64,000 nucleotides of DNA from Ustulina deusta (taxonomy: Eukaryota; Ascomycota; Sordariomycetes; Xylariales; Xylariaceae), in contig JAJNNX010000018.1 of NCBI GenBank assembly GCA_023159155.1, forward strand, positions 310,001 to 374,000, in the 5' to 3' direction. Position 1 is the stretch's first letter. Each line of letters starts with the position of its first letter. This document shows, piece after piece, positions 46,258 to 57,045 of this stretch. The notes beneath the pieces were generated by a model, which did not search any database, was not told the origin of the DNA, and was given only the letters and a program-made list of their open reading frames with translations. The position numbers and the translations under genes were made by a program.

Positions 46258-47832
46258 TTAATGATGATGTTTTCTCGAGATATGGGCGTGCTCCAGGTTG
46301 ATGCCGGAGGGCGTGCCGGAAGCCAGGACATTGTACAGCCCGCCGTGCGAAGAGTCCGAGGAGGAACGGTTTGTGTCTCGGGTGTTGCCGATTCCATTGC
46401 CGGAGGTCGCATTGCCGGATAGCATTTTGTGTCGTCTATTCTGTGAAGTACTCGAGGGATTGCTGTCGAAGGGCTGGCCCACGATGCCGGAGGAAGTGTC
46501 GTCCGACAAGACATCATACCGCGGTTGCTCGCGAGTAGCTGTCGTATTTGATGCGACGGCCAACGGTTCATTCGGAGCTGCTTCACGAATACCGCCGCGA
46601 GACGCAGCGAACGACGCGACCTTGTCCTTGTCCGCCGGTGCCGACGATTGCTCCCTGGCGCCGTCGCGGCTGGCGTACTTGTGCATGCCGTAAGCACCGG
46701 CTCCAGCGGCAGCGGCAGCGGCGCCGTAATACCCAAGATTCGAATCCCCTCTTGCCGTGCCCGTCGCCTCTGTGTCGAGGGGCTGCTGCCTCTCCAGCGT
46801 CTGATTCTTCTCGGTCCGGTTCGTCGCTGGAACGGCTTCCTTGCCTTTATGGCTTCGAGGGCTCACAACGGTATGCGACTTTGTCTGAACCATTTCGCTG
46901 GGCTTTTCGTCCTTGACCTTTTCGTCCGCGGCCGTCACCTCGTTTGTACGGTCCTTTTTGGAATACTCGTGCGCTGCATAACCGGCGGCCGCAGCGCCGC
47001 CAGTGCCAGCGAGTGCTTCTTTGAAGTGAGAGTCTCGCTTGTGTGCATCGGCATCGTTCGGCTTGGCGTCCGCCTTAGTGTCGGCATTATTAACAAGGGG
47101 GAATGCCCTTTGCTGATGAGAAGAATCATCCGTATTGACGTATTGGTCGTATCGAGATATACGCGGGCTTGTCGATTCCTTACTACCATGTCCAGCTACG
47201 CCGTTGTAGACGCCGCTGCTTATCGTTGTGTTACTGTCTGGATGATTCAGAGACTTCTGCTGCGTAGTCGATGCATTACTCCCGTGCCCAGTAACTCCGT
47301 TGTAGACACCGACACCGAAGGGAATGCTACCCCAGTAGGGCTCATTGTTTTGGGTGCTGGATTTCCCGCGCAGACTGGCCTGGACCTTATTGCGATCCTG
47401 GTGCGCATACCCTTTGGCATTGGCGGTGTTGTTGACATTAGAGTCTGGATTTGTGGCCTCGGCAGGGGTATTTGCTGGCGTGATGACCTTCGTCGGTGTA
47501 TCGACTGGTTTACGGTCATCAAATTGGTGTGGATTGTTGCCGCGTAGCAACTGTGCAGTGGACGTGTCGTCGTAGGTGTAGTTGGCATTTTGCGTGAGAG
47601 CGCTGTCTCTGGTCCCTATCCGACTGCAAGCAGCAGTCATGACACCTGGCTTGGCGCTCTCGCTGCTGGAAGATGAATGGTCGACATGTGTGCGAGAGTC
47701 GTGGAAGTAAGGACCACTGCGTGGTATTTCTTTGGCGAAGTCATGACGGCTCGGCTGTGTTTGGTGCATTGGCTCTTCGTTTGAAGGTGTAGCGGGATAA
47801 GCGCCAGGAACATCAATGGTTAGGGGCGCCAT
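46258..47832 (-). CDS. low-complexity hydrophilin-like protein with repeated YNVL..GTPSG-type motifs
   Basis: This is a single exon of 524 residues, highly hydrophilic and rich in Asn, Ser, Thr, Gly and Ala. Two GVYNGV(T/A)GHGS copies occur near residues 172 and 207. The C-terminal 110 residues hold three more related units: YDVLSDDTSSG, HKMLSGNATSG and YNVLASGTPSG. Two Ala/Gly-rich zippers (GTGGAAAAGYAAHEYS and GAAAAAAGAGAYGMHKYASRD) separate them. It ends with a His-rich tail. This composition is typical of fungal stress or LEA-like disordered proteins; no enzymatic domain is visible. A TATATATA sequence reads on its strand at 47929-47936, about 97 bp upstream of the ATG. The 5' leader contains a tandem TTCGCAGAA duplication. 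Confidence 0.8.
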   Translation of the reverse strand: MAPLTIDVPGAYPATPSNEEPMHQTQPSRHDFAKEIPRSGPYFHDSRTHVDHSSSSSESAKPGVMTAACSRIGTRDSALTQNANYTYDDTSTAQLLRGNNPHQFDDRKPVDTPTKVITPANTPAEATNPDSNVNNTANAKGYAHQDRNKVQASLRGKSSTQNNEPYWGSIPFGVGVYNGVTGHGSNASTTQQKSLNHPDSNTTISSGVYNGVAGHGSKESTSPRISRYDQYVNTDDSSHQQRAFPLVNNADTKADAKPNDADAHKRDSHFKEALAGTGGAAAAGYAAHEYSKKDRTNEVTAADEKVKDEKPSEMVQTKSHTVVSPRSHKGKEAVPATNRTEKNQTLERQQPLDTEATGTARGDSNLGYYGAAAAAAGAGAYGMHKYASRDGAREQSSAPADKDKVASFAASRGGIREAAPNEPLAVASNTTATREQPRYDVLSDDTSSGIVGQPFDSNPSSTSQNRRHKMLSGNATSGNGIGNTRDTNRSSSDSSHGGLYNVLASGTPSGINLEHAHISRKHHH

Positions 47833-47928
47833 GGTGGACGGTGCTTAGTTGGATTAGATATAGCTAAAATATTCGCAGAATTCGCAGAAGTGACATGGCA
47901 TTGTACAGTGTAGGCTCTTGCGTATGTT

Positions 47929-47936
47929 ATATATAC
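47929..47936 (-). promoter_or_regulatory. TATA box of the hydrophilin-like gene
   Basis: TATATATA lies about 97 bp upstream of the start codon at 47832, on the correct strand. Confidence 0.5.
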
Positions 47937-48829
47937 CTTTAAACCTTTGTCACGAACAGCGTGCTATGTCATCGCCGAACATCAGCACCGAACCTGATTA
48001 GTTGGAAGATCAGGTAACATCATAAATAGACATCGCAAACAGCATGTATTGCACTACTGCATTGCACATGTCTCACCCGTTCGGCTGGGCGACCAAGACC
48101 ACAACGTAATAGGAACCCGTTGATGGCCAATCATGACATCAGAAGCTCGTCGTGATCGACGTGGTGAAAGAGGTCCAGCTTGGTCTTTGTGTCGTATACC
48201 AGATCTTACGAGTCTAAAACAAGAGGCGTCTGCTTACTTAATCGGGAAATGGCTGGATTCGCGCTACCGCTACCGCTATTTCGTCATCGCGGCATCTCCC
48301 AGAGACTATCTAGGGAGACAGTGGGACATCCGGGTGACGCATCTCGAAAAGTCGTTGACGTCACAGTCGCGTGCTGGTCTCACGAGACGAGGTTGCTCCG
48401 AGCACGTCTAAACTTCAGCCTTCACCTCGGACAGTGCTGTATTGAAGTTCGGTAGATGTTAATTTGATTCCCTTCGATCGTCCTCATGAGACCGGATAGC
48501 AATGATTAGCTGTTATTGGACCCCTGCTTACACAATTCCCTAATAAGTACCTAGGTACTTAGTAGTATCAGCAGTCAAGAAATAATAGTCTTGGCATCCA
48601 ATTCAATGTGTTCTAGCTGTCGAAAGCTATCGGCTGAGCCACCAACGTCTATGCTTGCCACCATTGCTTGCGAATTCTAACAAAGTGTCCTCAACACCAA
48701 CAGAGTATATTTTCCTCGGACCACTTATGGAGCAATTTTATATAATACGAGCAATGTTCATAAGCCGTGAAACTCATCGACATCCGAATGCTCGCTTCGC
48801 GGCACGACCTATGCAAATATGAAGCCTGC
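47937..48829. other. intergenic region
   Basis: Overlapping short frames at 48133-48455 show no domain. A TACCTAGGTA motif is at about 48548. It presumably also contains the 3' UTR of the large gene to the right. Confidence 0.45.
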
Positions 48830-51800
48830 TCACCGAACGATTTCATCAGCGCTCATAGTCTCATCCTCTTCAAGTCCGAGCTCTTGAGCCCACTCTCTCG
48901 CGGCCTTCGCAACCTGCCACTCTGCATAGTGTGCTTTGTAGCCTGGCGGTTCCGTCCACTTGGGGATTAATGCATGCTTACGCAATCGGCGTCTGTGTCG
49001 CTTACGTTGCCATGCATTCATATACCGTTCGTCAAATTGAGTAAAGTCGGTATTCGTTACCCAGTCAGAGATATCGGCCAGCATATCACCGACCTCCTCG
49101 CCCGCCCTAAGTGCGAGCGCTCTCCCCTTACCGCCAGTAGCCCATTCATCCAACATGAATGGCATTGTGTAGGGAAAGTATGGCTCATTGGGTGACCAAT
49201 CACAGGGGATAGTTGGGGTACATAGGTACTCTGGACCAGCGTACAGGAAACAGAATGCACACTCAAGAGCGTACCACACAATAGCACAAATCGTGACGAT
49301 GCCGAGACTGGTGAGCTTGAATTTGGGGTCTTTACGATATAGTCTTGGCACCGAAAGGAGGACTGGGGCGGCTGCGTCCTGTAATAGAGGCGGTTGTGAG
49401 GAAGGCCTTGAACCAGATACAGCTTTGGAGTCGGGCTGGTCGTCTGTAGCACTGTGATGAGTAACCTTGTCTTCCAGACGTTCAATACCCTTTTTAGCAG
49501 AACGAATACCGAGTAGTCCTGTCTGGAGCGATTTACTCATTCTGTCATATGCCTCAAGCTCTCGTTCGCGATCTGACATCTCTGAAAATTTCACATCAAG
49601 ATCGTCTTCGACCTTGAGGACACTGTCGTTGACCATTTGCTTGAGTTCTAGATCATCGACCTCGTGGTCGGCAAGAATCGAATCAAGATTTTCTAACGTC
49701 GAATCATCGATACTATTGGCTCGTAGAATCGCAATGATATCATCCCTAACGGTTGGCGGTCTAGCAGTATTAATTAAAGGCCGTCGGCGTCTTGACGAAG
49801 ACCTAGAGCGGCGGGAGGTCGTTGGTGCTGAGGATGATCTTGTCCCTGAACGCTTTAAAGACCTCTCTCGGCTCGTGGCACTCGCGTTCATGGTGCGTTT
49901 GGAGGGTGACAACCTTGAGGTTTGACTTTGAGCCGTGGAGGTCAGTTCTGGCGCGACGAGAGGTTTTTCGCCGGATTTCACATGTCCTTCCTCTTCCTTT
50001 ACACGCACCGTGGCGGGTGTATCAACATATGCACCAATAACCCGAGGCGTCGCCTGTGTCAACGGATCTATCTTTGGTGGTCGAGGAGTTTTCTCGTCGA
50101 TAGGCTCGGATGGGACAGGCGATGGGGCTCTAATAGAACCCTTCTCGGAGTAGTTGTCCAAAGGCGCAAATAGATTGAGCTCGGCCGCAATACGGTCCGT
50201 TGGATCAGCTTCTGAAGTGGGCATACTTGTCCGCTTTTCTGCAACAGAGTCGCTAGAGGGTATTCTCATTAAATCAGCGAACCCAACCGTGGGCCTGTCC
50301 CTAGAGTTCTTAACCTCTAAGTTCCGGGCCCTTCCTTCTTCTTGGCGTAACGGAGAGTGATTGAGGCTACGTGCTTCAGAAACTTGCTTGATATCGGTCT
50401 TCTCGATGATAGGGGCATCCGTGTCTTTCTCTGTCCCCTTCTGGTCCTCTCTGGGACTCGAGCTAGTCGCTCGAGCAAGGCGACGAAGCAAGTCATGGGA
50501 ATCACTCCTAGATATAGCCCCACATTTATCATTGTTCTCCTGGATTCTCTCCTGGATTCTGTCCTCGTCGCTAGCACCAAGGATCCTGCCACTTGACTTC
50601 TTAAAAACCACAACTGGGGTGTCACGAATCGGCTCGCCTCTTGATTCAGGGTTCGAGCTCGGCTTAAGCGCACCTTGTGGTTCGTTATCGAAATTTGCTA
50701 GTCCTTCCTCCAAGGGCTTCTTATACGAATCCTTGTGTGCCTCCGGCGATTCAGAGCGAGGCTCCGAGTTCCTGATTCTGATTTCGTCAAGACGGCTCGA
50801 AGCTAAGGCCCGCCTGGATGATGCTTCTATCTCTCGAGCCCTAACCTCTTCTAGTTTATTATTCATCTGTTTAACCGGCTCTTCAGGAAAGGCCGTTCTT
50901 GCTGCTTCGACCTCTCGTTGATGGATTTGGTTTAGTTTATCATTATTCCGACGGGACACCGGCACATCCGGCTGAGGGATCGGCTCAGAACTCTGTTTCC
51001 CAATCGTAATACGGGGGCTTTCCGAGAACTGCAAGTCCCCCGCTGTAAAGTCAGCATCGAGATGCCAGCCCATACTTTTTTCCGGTGATATATTAGTTGG
51101 TTGGAAATCCGGCGAAGGTCGGTCATCACTAGCAGATTCGTACTCAATGGACGGCACAGGTATATCGACACCAGCCCTGCCCGAATAAGCACTAGCAGCA
51201 GGCAGTTTCCCCACCAAAGTCCCATGCTCTTCAATGTTCCCTTGATTCCTTGAGCTGATGGACTGGGCATCTGGTCTTTGGCGTTCACGGTTGCCACCCA
51301 GGCTGCCATCATTAGTTTTCTGGGGCAAGGTGTGCCCCGTCCCCGAGGCTGCAGGTCCAGTCCCGTTCTTGGTGAACAAACCATCGAGGGGGCTATCACC
51401 ACCGGCTAGTTGATGGTTACGGTCAAACCATTCCAGGTGCTTGTTGAGATCACGGTTTCTTGTATCCACATTGTTCTTCGTCGGGATGGTACTTCTAGAC
51501 TCGCGACGGAAGGATCGTGGGGCCGGACTAGGGGAACCATCGATGCCTCGGATGGCGTCGAACTCGGCATTCGCCATGTTGAAGGCTTGTTGCAGGTCGA
51601 TCGTATTGTCGGGATCGCTGCTTGCTTCTGCGGCGGCCTGCTCCTGGGCGCGCTTGAAGGCGGCCTTTAGGTCCATGGGCTGGCGCATAGGGGAAGGGTG
51701 GTTAGAAGAGCTATCGAGAGACCTGTCTGGATATTCTAGTACGTCTCGGCGATGGTTATCAGTGATGGGACCAGCAGTGGCCGGGCGCGGGATGCGAGTA

Positions 51801-52111
51801 TTTCGTGACTGTCTCGGGGTGCCGAAAATGGCGGTGCTCCGATCTACCCTAATACGTGGACTCGGGCTCGCGAAACGATGTTCGATCAGGGAATCGGATT
51901 GGCGGTGGCCGCGAATGCTCGTCTGTGTCGGCCGAGGAATGGCCCGCACGCCTCCGTCTGTGTCGGACGTGACGCTGTTCTCCTTAGACTCGGGGTTGCC
52001 CCAGCTCTTCCTGGAAAGGCGGCGATTGCCAACAGGCTGCGTGTTGTTTTTCCGACCGTTCGGTTTCGTAGCAAGAGCACCCCCAGTCTCAGTTGGATGG
52101 CGATCCATCAT
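48830..52111 (-). CDS. large disordered protein with a single C-terminal membrane segment, candidate nuclear-envelope or spindle factor
   Basis: This is a single exon of 1093 residues from the first in-frame ATG at 52111. The frame is open for 160 bp further upstream but has no ATG there. Residues 1-850 are Ser/Arg/Pro-rich and disordered. Two short conserved-looking helices stand out near 146-180: PMDLKAAFKRAQEQAAAEA and TIDLQQAFNMANAEFDAIRG, followed by a predicted coiled coil at about 825-885. A hydrophobic segment near 930-957 (LGIVTICAIVWYALECAFCFLY) precedes a 130-residue basic C-terminal domain ending in EDETMSADEIVR. A tail-proximal membrane segment with a long basic disordered arm resembles inner-nuclear-membrane or spindle-pole proteins, but I cannot name a family. 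That location is inference. Confidence 0.8.
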   Translation of the reverse strand: MMDRHPTETGGALATKPNGRKNNTQPVGNRRLSRKSWGNPESKENSVTSDTDGGVRAIPRPTQTSIRGHRQSDSLIEHRFASPSPRIRVDRSTAIFGTPRQSRNTRIPRPATAGPITDNHRRDVLEYPDRSLDSSSNHPSPMRQPMDLKAAFKRAQEQAAAEASSDPDNTIDLQQAFNMANAEFDAIRGIDGSPSPAPRSFRRESRSTIPTKNNVDTRNRDLNKHLEWFDRNHQLAGGDSPLDGLFTKNGTGPAASGTGHTLPQKTNDGSLGGNRERQRPDAQSISSRNQGNIEEHGTLVGKLPAASAYSGRAGVDIPVPSIEYESASDDRPSPDFQPTNISPEKSMGWHLDADFTAGDLQFSESPRITIGKQSSEPIPQPDVPVSRRNNDKLNQIHQREVEAARTAFPEEPVKQMNNKLEEVRAREIEASSRRALASSRLDEIRIRNSEPRSESPEAHKDSYKKPLEEGLANFDNEPQGALKPSSNPESRGEPIRDTPVVVFKKSSGRILGASDEDRIQERIQENNDKCGAISRSDSHDLLRRLARATSSSPREDQKGTEKDTDAPIIEKTDIKQVSEARSLNHSPLRQEEGRARNLEVKNSRDRPTVGFADLMRIPSSDSVAEKRTSMPTSEADPTDRIAAELNLFAPLDNYSEKGSIRAPSPVPSEPIDEKTPRPPKIDPLTQATPRVIGAYVDTPATVRVKEEEGHVKSGEKPLVAPELTSTAQSQTSRLSPSKRTMNASATSRERSLKRSGTRSSSAPTTSRRSRSSSRRRRPLINTARPPTVRDDIIAILRANSIDDSTLENLDSILADHEVDDLELKQMVNDSVLKVEDDLDVKFSEMSDRERELEAYDRMSKSLQTGLLGIRSAKKGIERLEDKVTHHSATDDQPDSKAVSGSRPSSQPPLLQDAAAPVLLSVPRLYRKDPKFKLTSLGIVTICAIVWYALECAFCFLYAGPEYLCTPTIPCDWSPNEPYFPYTMPFMLDEWATGGKGRALALRAGEEVGDMLADISDWVTNTDFTQFDERYMNAWQRKRHRRRLRKHALIPKWTEPPGYKAHYAEWQVAKAAREWAQELGLEEDETMSADEIVR

Positions 52112-54020
52112 CTTGGGGGGCCCTTGAAGGTATGCTCGACTATGGCAGGCACTGCCTCGTGGTGGGAGGAGACTGTGGCGGATCAAGCGCGTGTTTCCAA
52201 AGACATGATGCCACGAGACGAGGAATGCATGCTGGCGCGCGAGAAACAGGCGCAGGCCAAAAACCGTTGGCAACCGTTATCGACTTGTCCCCGGTTGAAG
52301 AGTAGTTGCAAGCGGGTTGGAGCTGTTTATGAACCAACGATGATCTTCAGTAGTTAAACAAGCAGAAATATGTGCGATTAGGGTGATAGAAAATTAGAGA
52401 AGTCGTGCAGGCAGATAAAGTGAGGGCAGTTGCCAGTACCTTAGATGTGCTAAAAAAAACATGTGAAGACCCAGTCGCGAGATAGCTTCGCGGTTGATGT
52501 TGTTTTTATTGGGTACAATTATCAACTGGAAACGCGTTGGGGGGGTCTTGACCAGCGTGCCTACTAGTATGTACATAGCTAGTCCAAATAAGGTAACGTA
52601 GCGGGGTTATTAAGCTTTATGATCTCAGAATCTACTACCTAGGTAGGTAGGTACTTCCCTACCTTAGGTATGTAACACTGATGGGCTCCACTTCGGACCG
52701 CTACACTAACGACAGTAGGTACGCTATACCTCCCGGTACCTAGGTATGTACATGTAGTACGGTAGTGGGCAGGTGCTGGGAGTGTAAAGGTAGGTAGGGG
52801 ATAGCACAGTCATATTCCCACTATGTTTAGCTAGCAACTGTACGACTGGAACCCCCTCCATTGACAATACAACATCTTTTTGGCCCTGCCACCCACTTTC
52901 TGTAGTGAATTGGGTTCGATCCCTAACAGCGCTATTGGTCTTCACTACATGTAGGTAGGTACTTAGTTAGCTCATTTGTAGGTACTTACTTAAGTATCTG
53001 CGTTCCATAAGTTGCTGCGTACTTGAGGTAAACCTAGGTACAGGGTACTCACGGTAGGCACCCAAGATGTAGGGACCTATCAAGCATACAGGTGATCCAA
53101 ACTTAGTGGATAAGAACAGTTGTACATCGCCGATCTTGTTACGCTGCTCCTCTGCCACGGAGTCGATGTGAATAAACCAGCATTACTGTCACTCCTCGAG
53201 ATGACAGAGATAAAACCCGAGGTTGTTCGCTTACTTGAGACTACTAGGTACGTCGCGTCAATTAGGCAATGTGATCTTAGGGGGTCTGTCCTATGGCCTG
53301 GGTCGTGGTGCCGTGGGATAGACCATCACCGTGGGCGGGAGAGCTCGAAGCGGGATGAGCTCAGTCTTTGTCCTGCCTCTTGGCCACGCTGTCCGGGGGG
53401 TGCTGGAAGAGTCAGGGACAAGGATGCGCTGAGTCGGTATTACATTAGCCGGTACCATTCTCGGTTTAGTCTTTGTTCATTCGAAGACGAAGACGTTGTC
53501 TGACGTATGTTCAAGCCTAAGAAAGGGGTGATAGAGATGTTTTCTGCATGTGTGCATGTCTTATTGCCTTTGCAGGAGACCGGGTTTCAAGGACTAGGAT
53601 GGGTAGCCCCGAGTGTTTTGCGGTTATACGGTTTTTTCATGCTCTTTCCACTCAAGACCGAGATGCCAAGGTAACTGGAGGCTCACGTCTCGAGATTAGC
53701 AGCGGCTAGCTCAATCAATCACTCTTCATTTGTTAAATAATATGTAAAGATGGAAATGTAGAGCGCGATTGAACCCAATGTTACTGCAACTTCTGGTAGT
53801 CGCATCGTCAGTAGCCAAAGCTCAAAGTGACTTGAAAACTACTCATAGAAGAGGGGCTTCATGAAATATGGATGTAAAATATGGTATATGATTTATTCTA
53901 TAGTTTATATACTCCTTAACATGATACAACGAAATGAAGCAAAGTAGCGTACTCAGTATAATGAATCTGGCTGTGCAAATTCATTCATGAGCTGTTTCCC
54001 TCCAATTTCCTAAATGGTCT
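52112..54020. other. 1.9-kb intergenic region with repeats
   Basis: It contains CCTAGGTAGGTAGGTA runs at 52637-52672 and 52737-52747, a dispersed repeat at 52762-52903, and a short-frame area at 53120-53503 with no domain. No gene is supported. Confidence 0.5.
52762..52903 (+). repeat. dispersed repeat, copy A
   Basis: This copy of about 142 bp runs from GTAGTGGGCAGGTGCTGG to CCACTTTCT. It matches copy B at 58568-58700 in the same orientation, with an identical internal block starting CTCCATTGACAATACAACAT. Differences include C/T changes. Confidence 0.85.
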
Positions 54021-56818
54021 CTAATGACCGAGTATAACGGCAGAGGCCTTTTCAGAAATCATTATAATGGGGAGCGCAATGAAGGTACCCGGGATCTTGG
54101 GGAAAACTGAGGCATCAACTACACGAAGGTTGTCGACACCACGGACTCGGAATTTACTGTCGAGGACAGCCATTGGGTCGTTATCAGCTCCAATGGGGTT
54201 AGAGCACCTGCGACACTTGGAGTCAGCTTTGATTTCATGACGTAATAAAAGGAAGCAAAAAGCAACGGTGTGGACTTACGAAGCGTGGTGTCCCCAAGCC
54301 TCCTCGGTAATCCACTGGTGAATATCCTCATCACTGGTGACGTTCGCAGGGGGCCACCATTGGACAGGCACGCCATCAACGTCAGGGGTGTTGGCATAGA
54401 AGCTCTGAGCCATGCGTATGCCTTCAACGAGGGCGTACGAATCCTTATCAGCTTCCTCCTTGGACAAGCCTTCGTACAAGGAGTGGAAGGTGATGATGGG
54501 CACATCGCGAGGGTTGGCGGACGCCAATTTAACCTGAAATTATCGGAATTAGTTTCTGTCTCACGTCAAATGTTAGGTTTTGCTTACGGTTCCCGCTCGG
54601 TTCCTGGTGTGCGCCTTCAGGACAAGCCATGAAAAGTAGTTCTTGAACGTAGCAGTCGCAGCGTTGGAAGAGTATCCGGGGTAAAAGCCGTTGAAGGTTC
54701 CGGGGAATCCACCGATCCACAGATCCTGCTCTCCATCCTCGGAATAAGACGAGGCCCAGAAGGCACCAAAGTAGTTACCACTTGACGCGTATGGTCCCTT
54801 CTCCGCTCCGTGGTTGTTGGGGTTGACGTATTGGACCCAGCACGGATCCTCGTCCTCCGGAATGGCAAGGAAAGCGCAGTCGAGAATGCGAGTGAAGTTG
54901 GTAGGGTACTGGGCGTTCACGCTAACTTCTAGACGATCTTGGAGGTTCGTACCGACACCTGGGAGATGCTTCACAACGGGGATGCCGAACTTCTCAAGCC
55001 TGCCATGTGAGTTAGCAGTGAAGCTTCATATATGGATCACAGCAGCTTCAACATCCGCACGAGCGAGAACGGAGTGATGGAAAAAAACGGGGTTGAAGGG
55101 AGAATCGAGACTTACTCTTCCTTGTCACCAATACCAGAAAGCTTCAAAATTTGGGGCGAGTTGAAGGCGCCGCCAGCAACAATGACCTCCTTAGTAGCCT
55201 TAACAGATCCCGGCTTACCGGTATCCTCAGTGCTGGCACGGGGGTCCGCTCGGTAAAGAGACTCTCCGAAAAGGTATTCGACGCCGTTGGCTTTGGGCTT
55301 GGCACAGGACGAAGTCTTGTTGGCGAAGGTAACCTTAGTAACCAGCGTGTGCAGCGCTACGTCAAGAGGGTATTTCTTCGATCCATCGGCGTTCTTTGCT
55401 GTCGCTGTATTATACACGTAATCCCGCGGTGATGAGCGTCGTAGGTTGATGTTATCTATCGTCTCAGGTAGTCGTGCGAACAACTTGGCGGTGTCACGAT
55501 CGGGAGAATCATTGTTGGCATCGTGAAGAACCACTTTGGACCAAGCATCAGTAATCGCCTGCGATTTTCGAGGTCAGCTTTTGCCTTCTTGGGCCGACGA
55601 TCAACGGGGGAGGTGAGTAGTTCCCAACTCCAGAAATAGCCTATAGAATCGCAGAAAAGGACAAATCATTGCCTACCGTGGTCATATTCAAAGGCAACAA
55701 CTCCGTGTACGGGTCGATTCCAAGTTTGATTGCTTTTGCGATGGTTTGGTTGAGGGCTTTAGCGACAGGATCGACAACAGTAGGCGAAATTCCGTATCCG
55801 TAGGCCGCACCTATCAGAGCACCGAAGAGCTTGATATCTTGTGCAGCGATGGCATCAGGGTTGATGTTAAGGTCGACGTAGGCATTAACCGACAGCGGAG
55901 ACTGCTGGTTACTATAAAATTGGTCAGGAACCGTTATCTCAAGTAGCATTTGAGGGTCTGCGGTCTACGGCAAACTCTTGTCGAATACTTCGAGGATGAA
56001 TAGGGGGGGCTTCTTCTGGATTCTGCAGAGAATGTGAGGACAGTGGGTGGGAGATCTGCTTACACTGGAAGATACTGAGCGGCTGCGAGCTTCTCGTAAT
56101 ATGTGCGCATGTTGGAAAGCTCCCAAGAGTGATCACCAGTGATATTGACAATATACTCATAGTCATTCTTAGTAGGAAGCAAGCCGACCAGAGCATTGTG
56201 CTCCGTGCAGCCACCCAGACCACCGTACCGAGGATAAAAGTTTCCAAGCATTTTGGAGCCCTCAGGAGGGTGTTGACCACCTGTAATACAGACGATTCAG
56301 CAATTGCCCCGGAGAGGCTGTAGAAGTGACTTACTGTAGTACTCGCCGTCAGGTGTCAACCAGCTGAGCTTTCGGTCCTTCAAGGCCAAGGTCTCGTTTT
56401 CATAATGGTGAGTGAAGAAACCCCAGGTGACTTCGTTCCTTTCAGAAGCCGGGTTCGCCAAAGCAGGGGCGTCCACCTGTGGTAGGTAACCATAATCGCC
56501 ACCTGCGTCGATCAGCAGCACGCTGTGGCCAGCGCGTGCTAGGTTAGCAGCAAGAGGCGATCCGCCGGCACCTGAGCCAACAACGATGTACTCATATTCC
56601 TTGGCTGGGGGTTCCTGTACGGGAAGTACTGGTCCAGTTTGGGCGAATTGGGGCTGGTCTTCTACCCGAGAGATGAGAACATCTGGGCCATCTGGAGCGA
56701 GATCGCTTTATGAACTCGTTAGCTTTTCTAGGCGACGAATTGAGAACTGCACCACTTACGTAGCCTGAGTGAATGGCGCGATGGCGCTGAGTAGCGCCAG
56801 GTATGAAAAGGACTTCAT
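54021..56818 (-). CDS. secreted GMC-family FAD oxidoreductase
   Basis: There are eight exons: 56818-56760, 56705-56335, 56280-56066, 55964-55677, 55558-55116, 54999-54588, 54533-54280 and 54207-54021. The sum is 743 codons and every junction keeps the frame. A signal peptide (MKSFSYLALLSAIAPFTQA) is followed by the dinucleotide-binding motif YIVVGSGAGGSPLAANLARAG. Then come GGLGGCTEHNALVG (GMC signature 1 region), GGAFNSPQILKLSGIG (signature 2) and the C-terminal WGHHASCSNPIGADNDPMAVLDS with the active-site His. It probably oxidises an alcohol or sugar outside the cell, with electrons to O2 or a quinone. The usual second His/Asn in the last motif is not seen in FPKIPGTFIALPIIMIS. At 742 residues it is longer than the roughly 600 typical for aryl-alcohol oxidases. 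Confidence 0.9.
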
Positions 56819-57037
56819 TGTTCTATACAAGTCTTGACGTTGGGAGAATGAGAGAAGGGAGAGCAGTGAACAAGTGTGTCAAAGGCAGCTCTCGACCACC
56901 GAAGAGAAGCAGAACAAAACGCGACCACCACAAAAAGAGAAGCCAAAGAGAACGTGGACCCCGAAAGAAGAGAGAAGCAGAAGAGAACGTGCCCACTAAT
57001 AGAAATAACTCGATACGGAAGAGGGATGGCCAGTGAT

Positions 57038-57045
57038 TCTTATAT
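57038..57045 (-). promoter_or_regulatory. possible TATA box of the GMC gene
   Basis: TATAAGAA reads on the minus strand about 220 bp upstream of the start codon. The 5' leader between them is rich in AGAG/GAAG purine runs. Confidence 0.35.
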
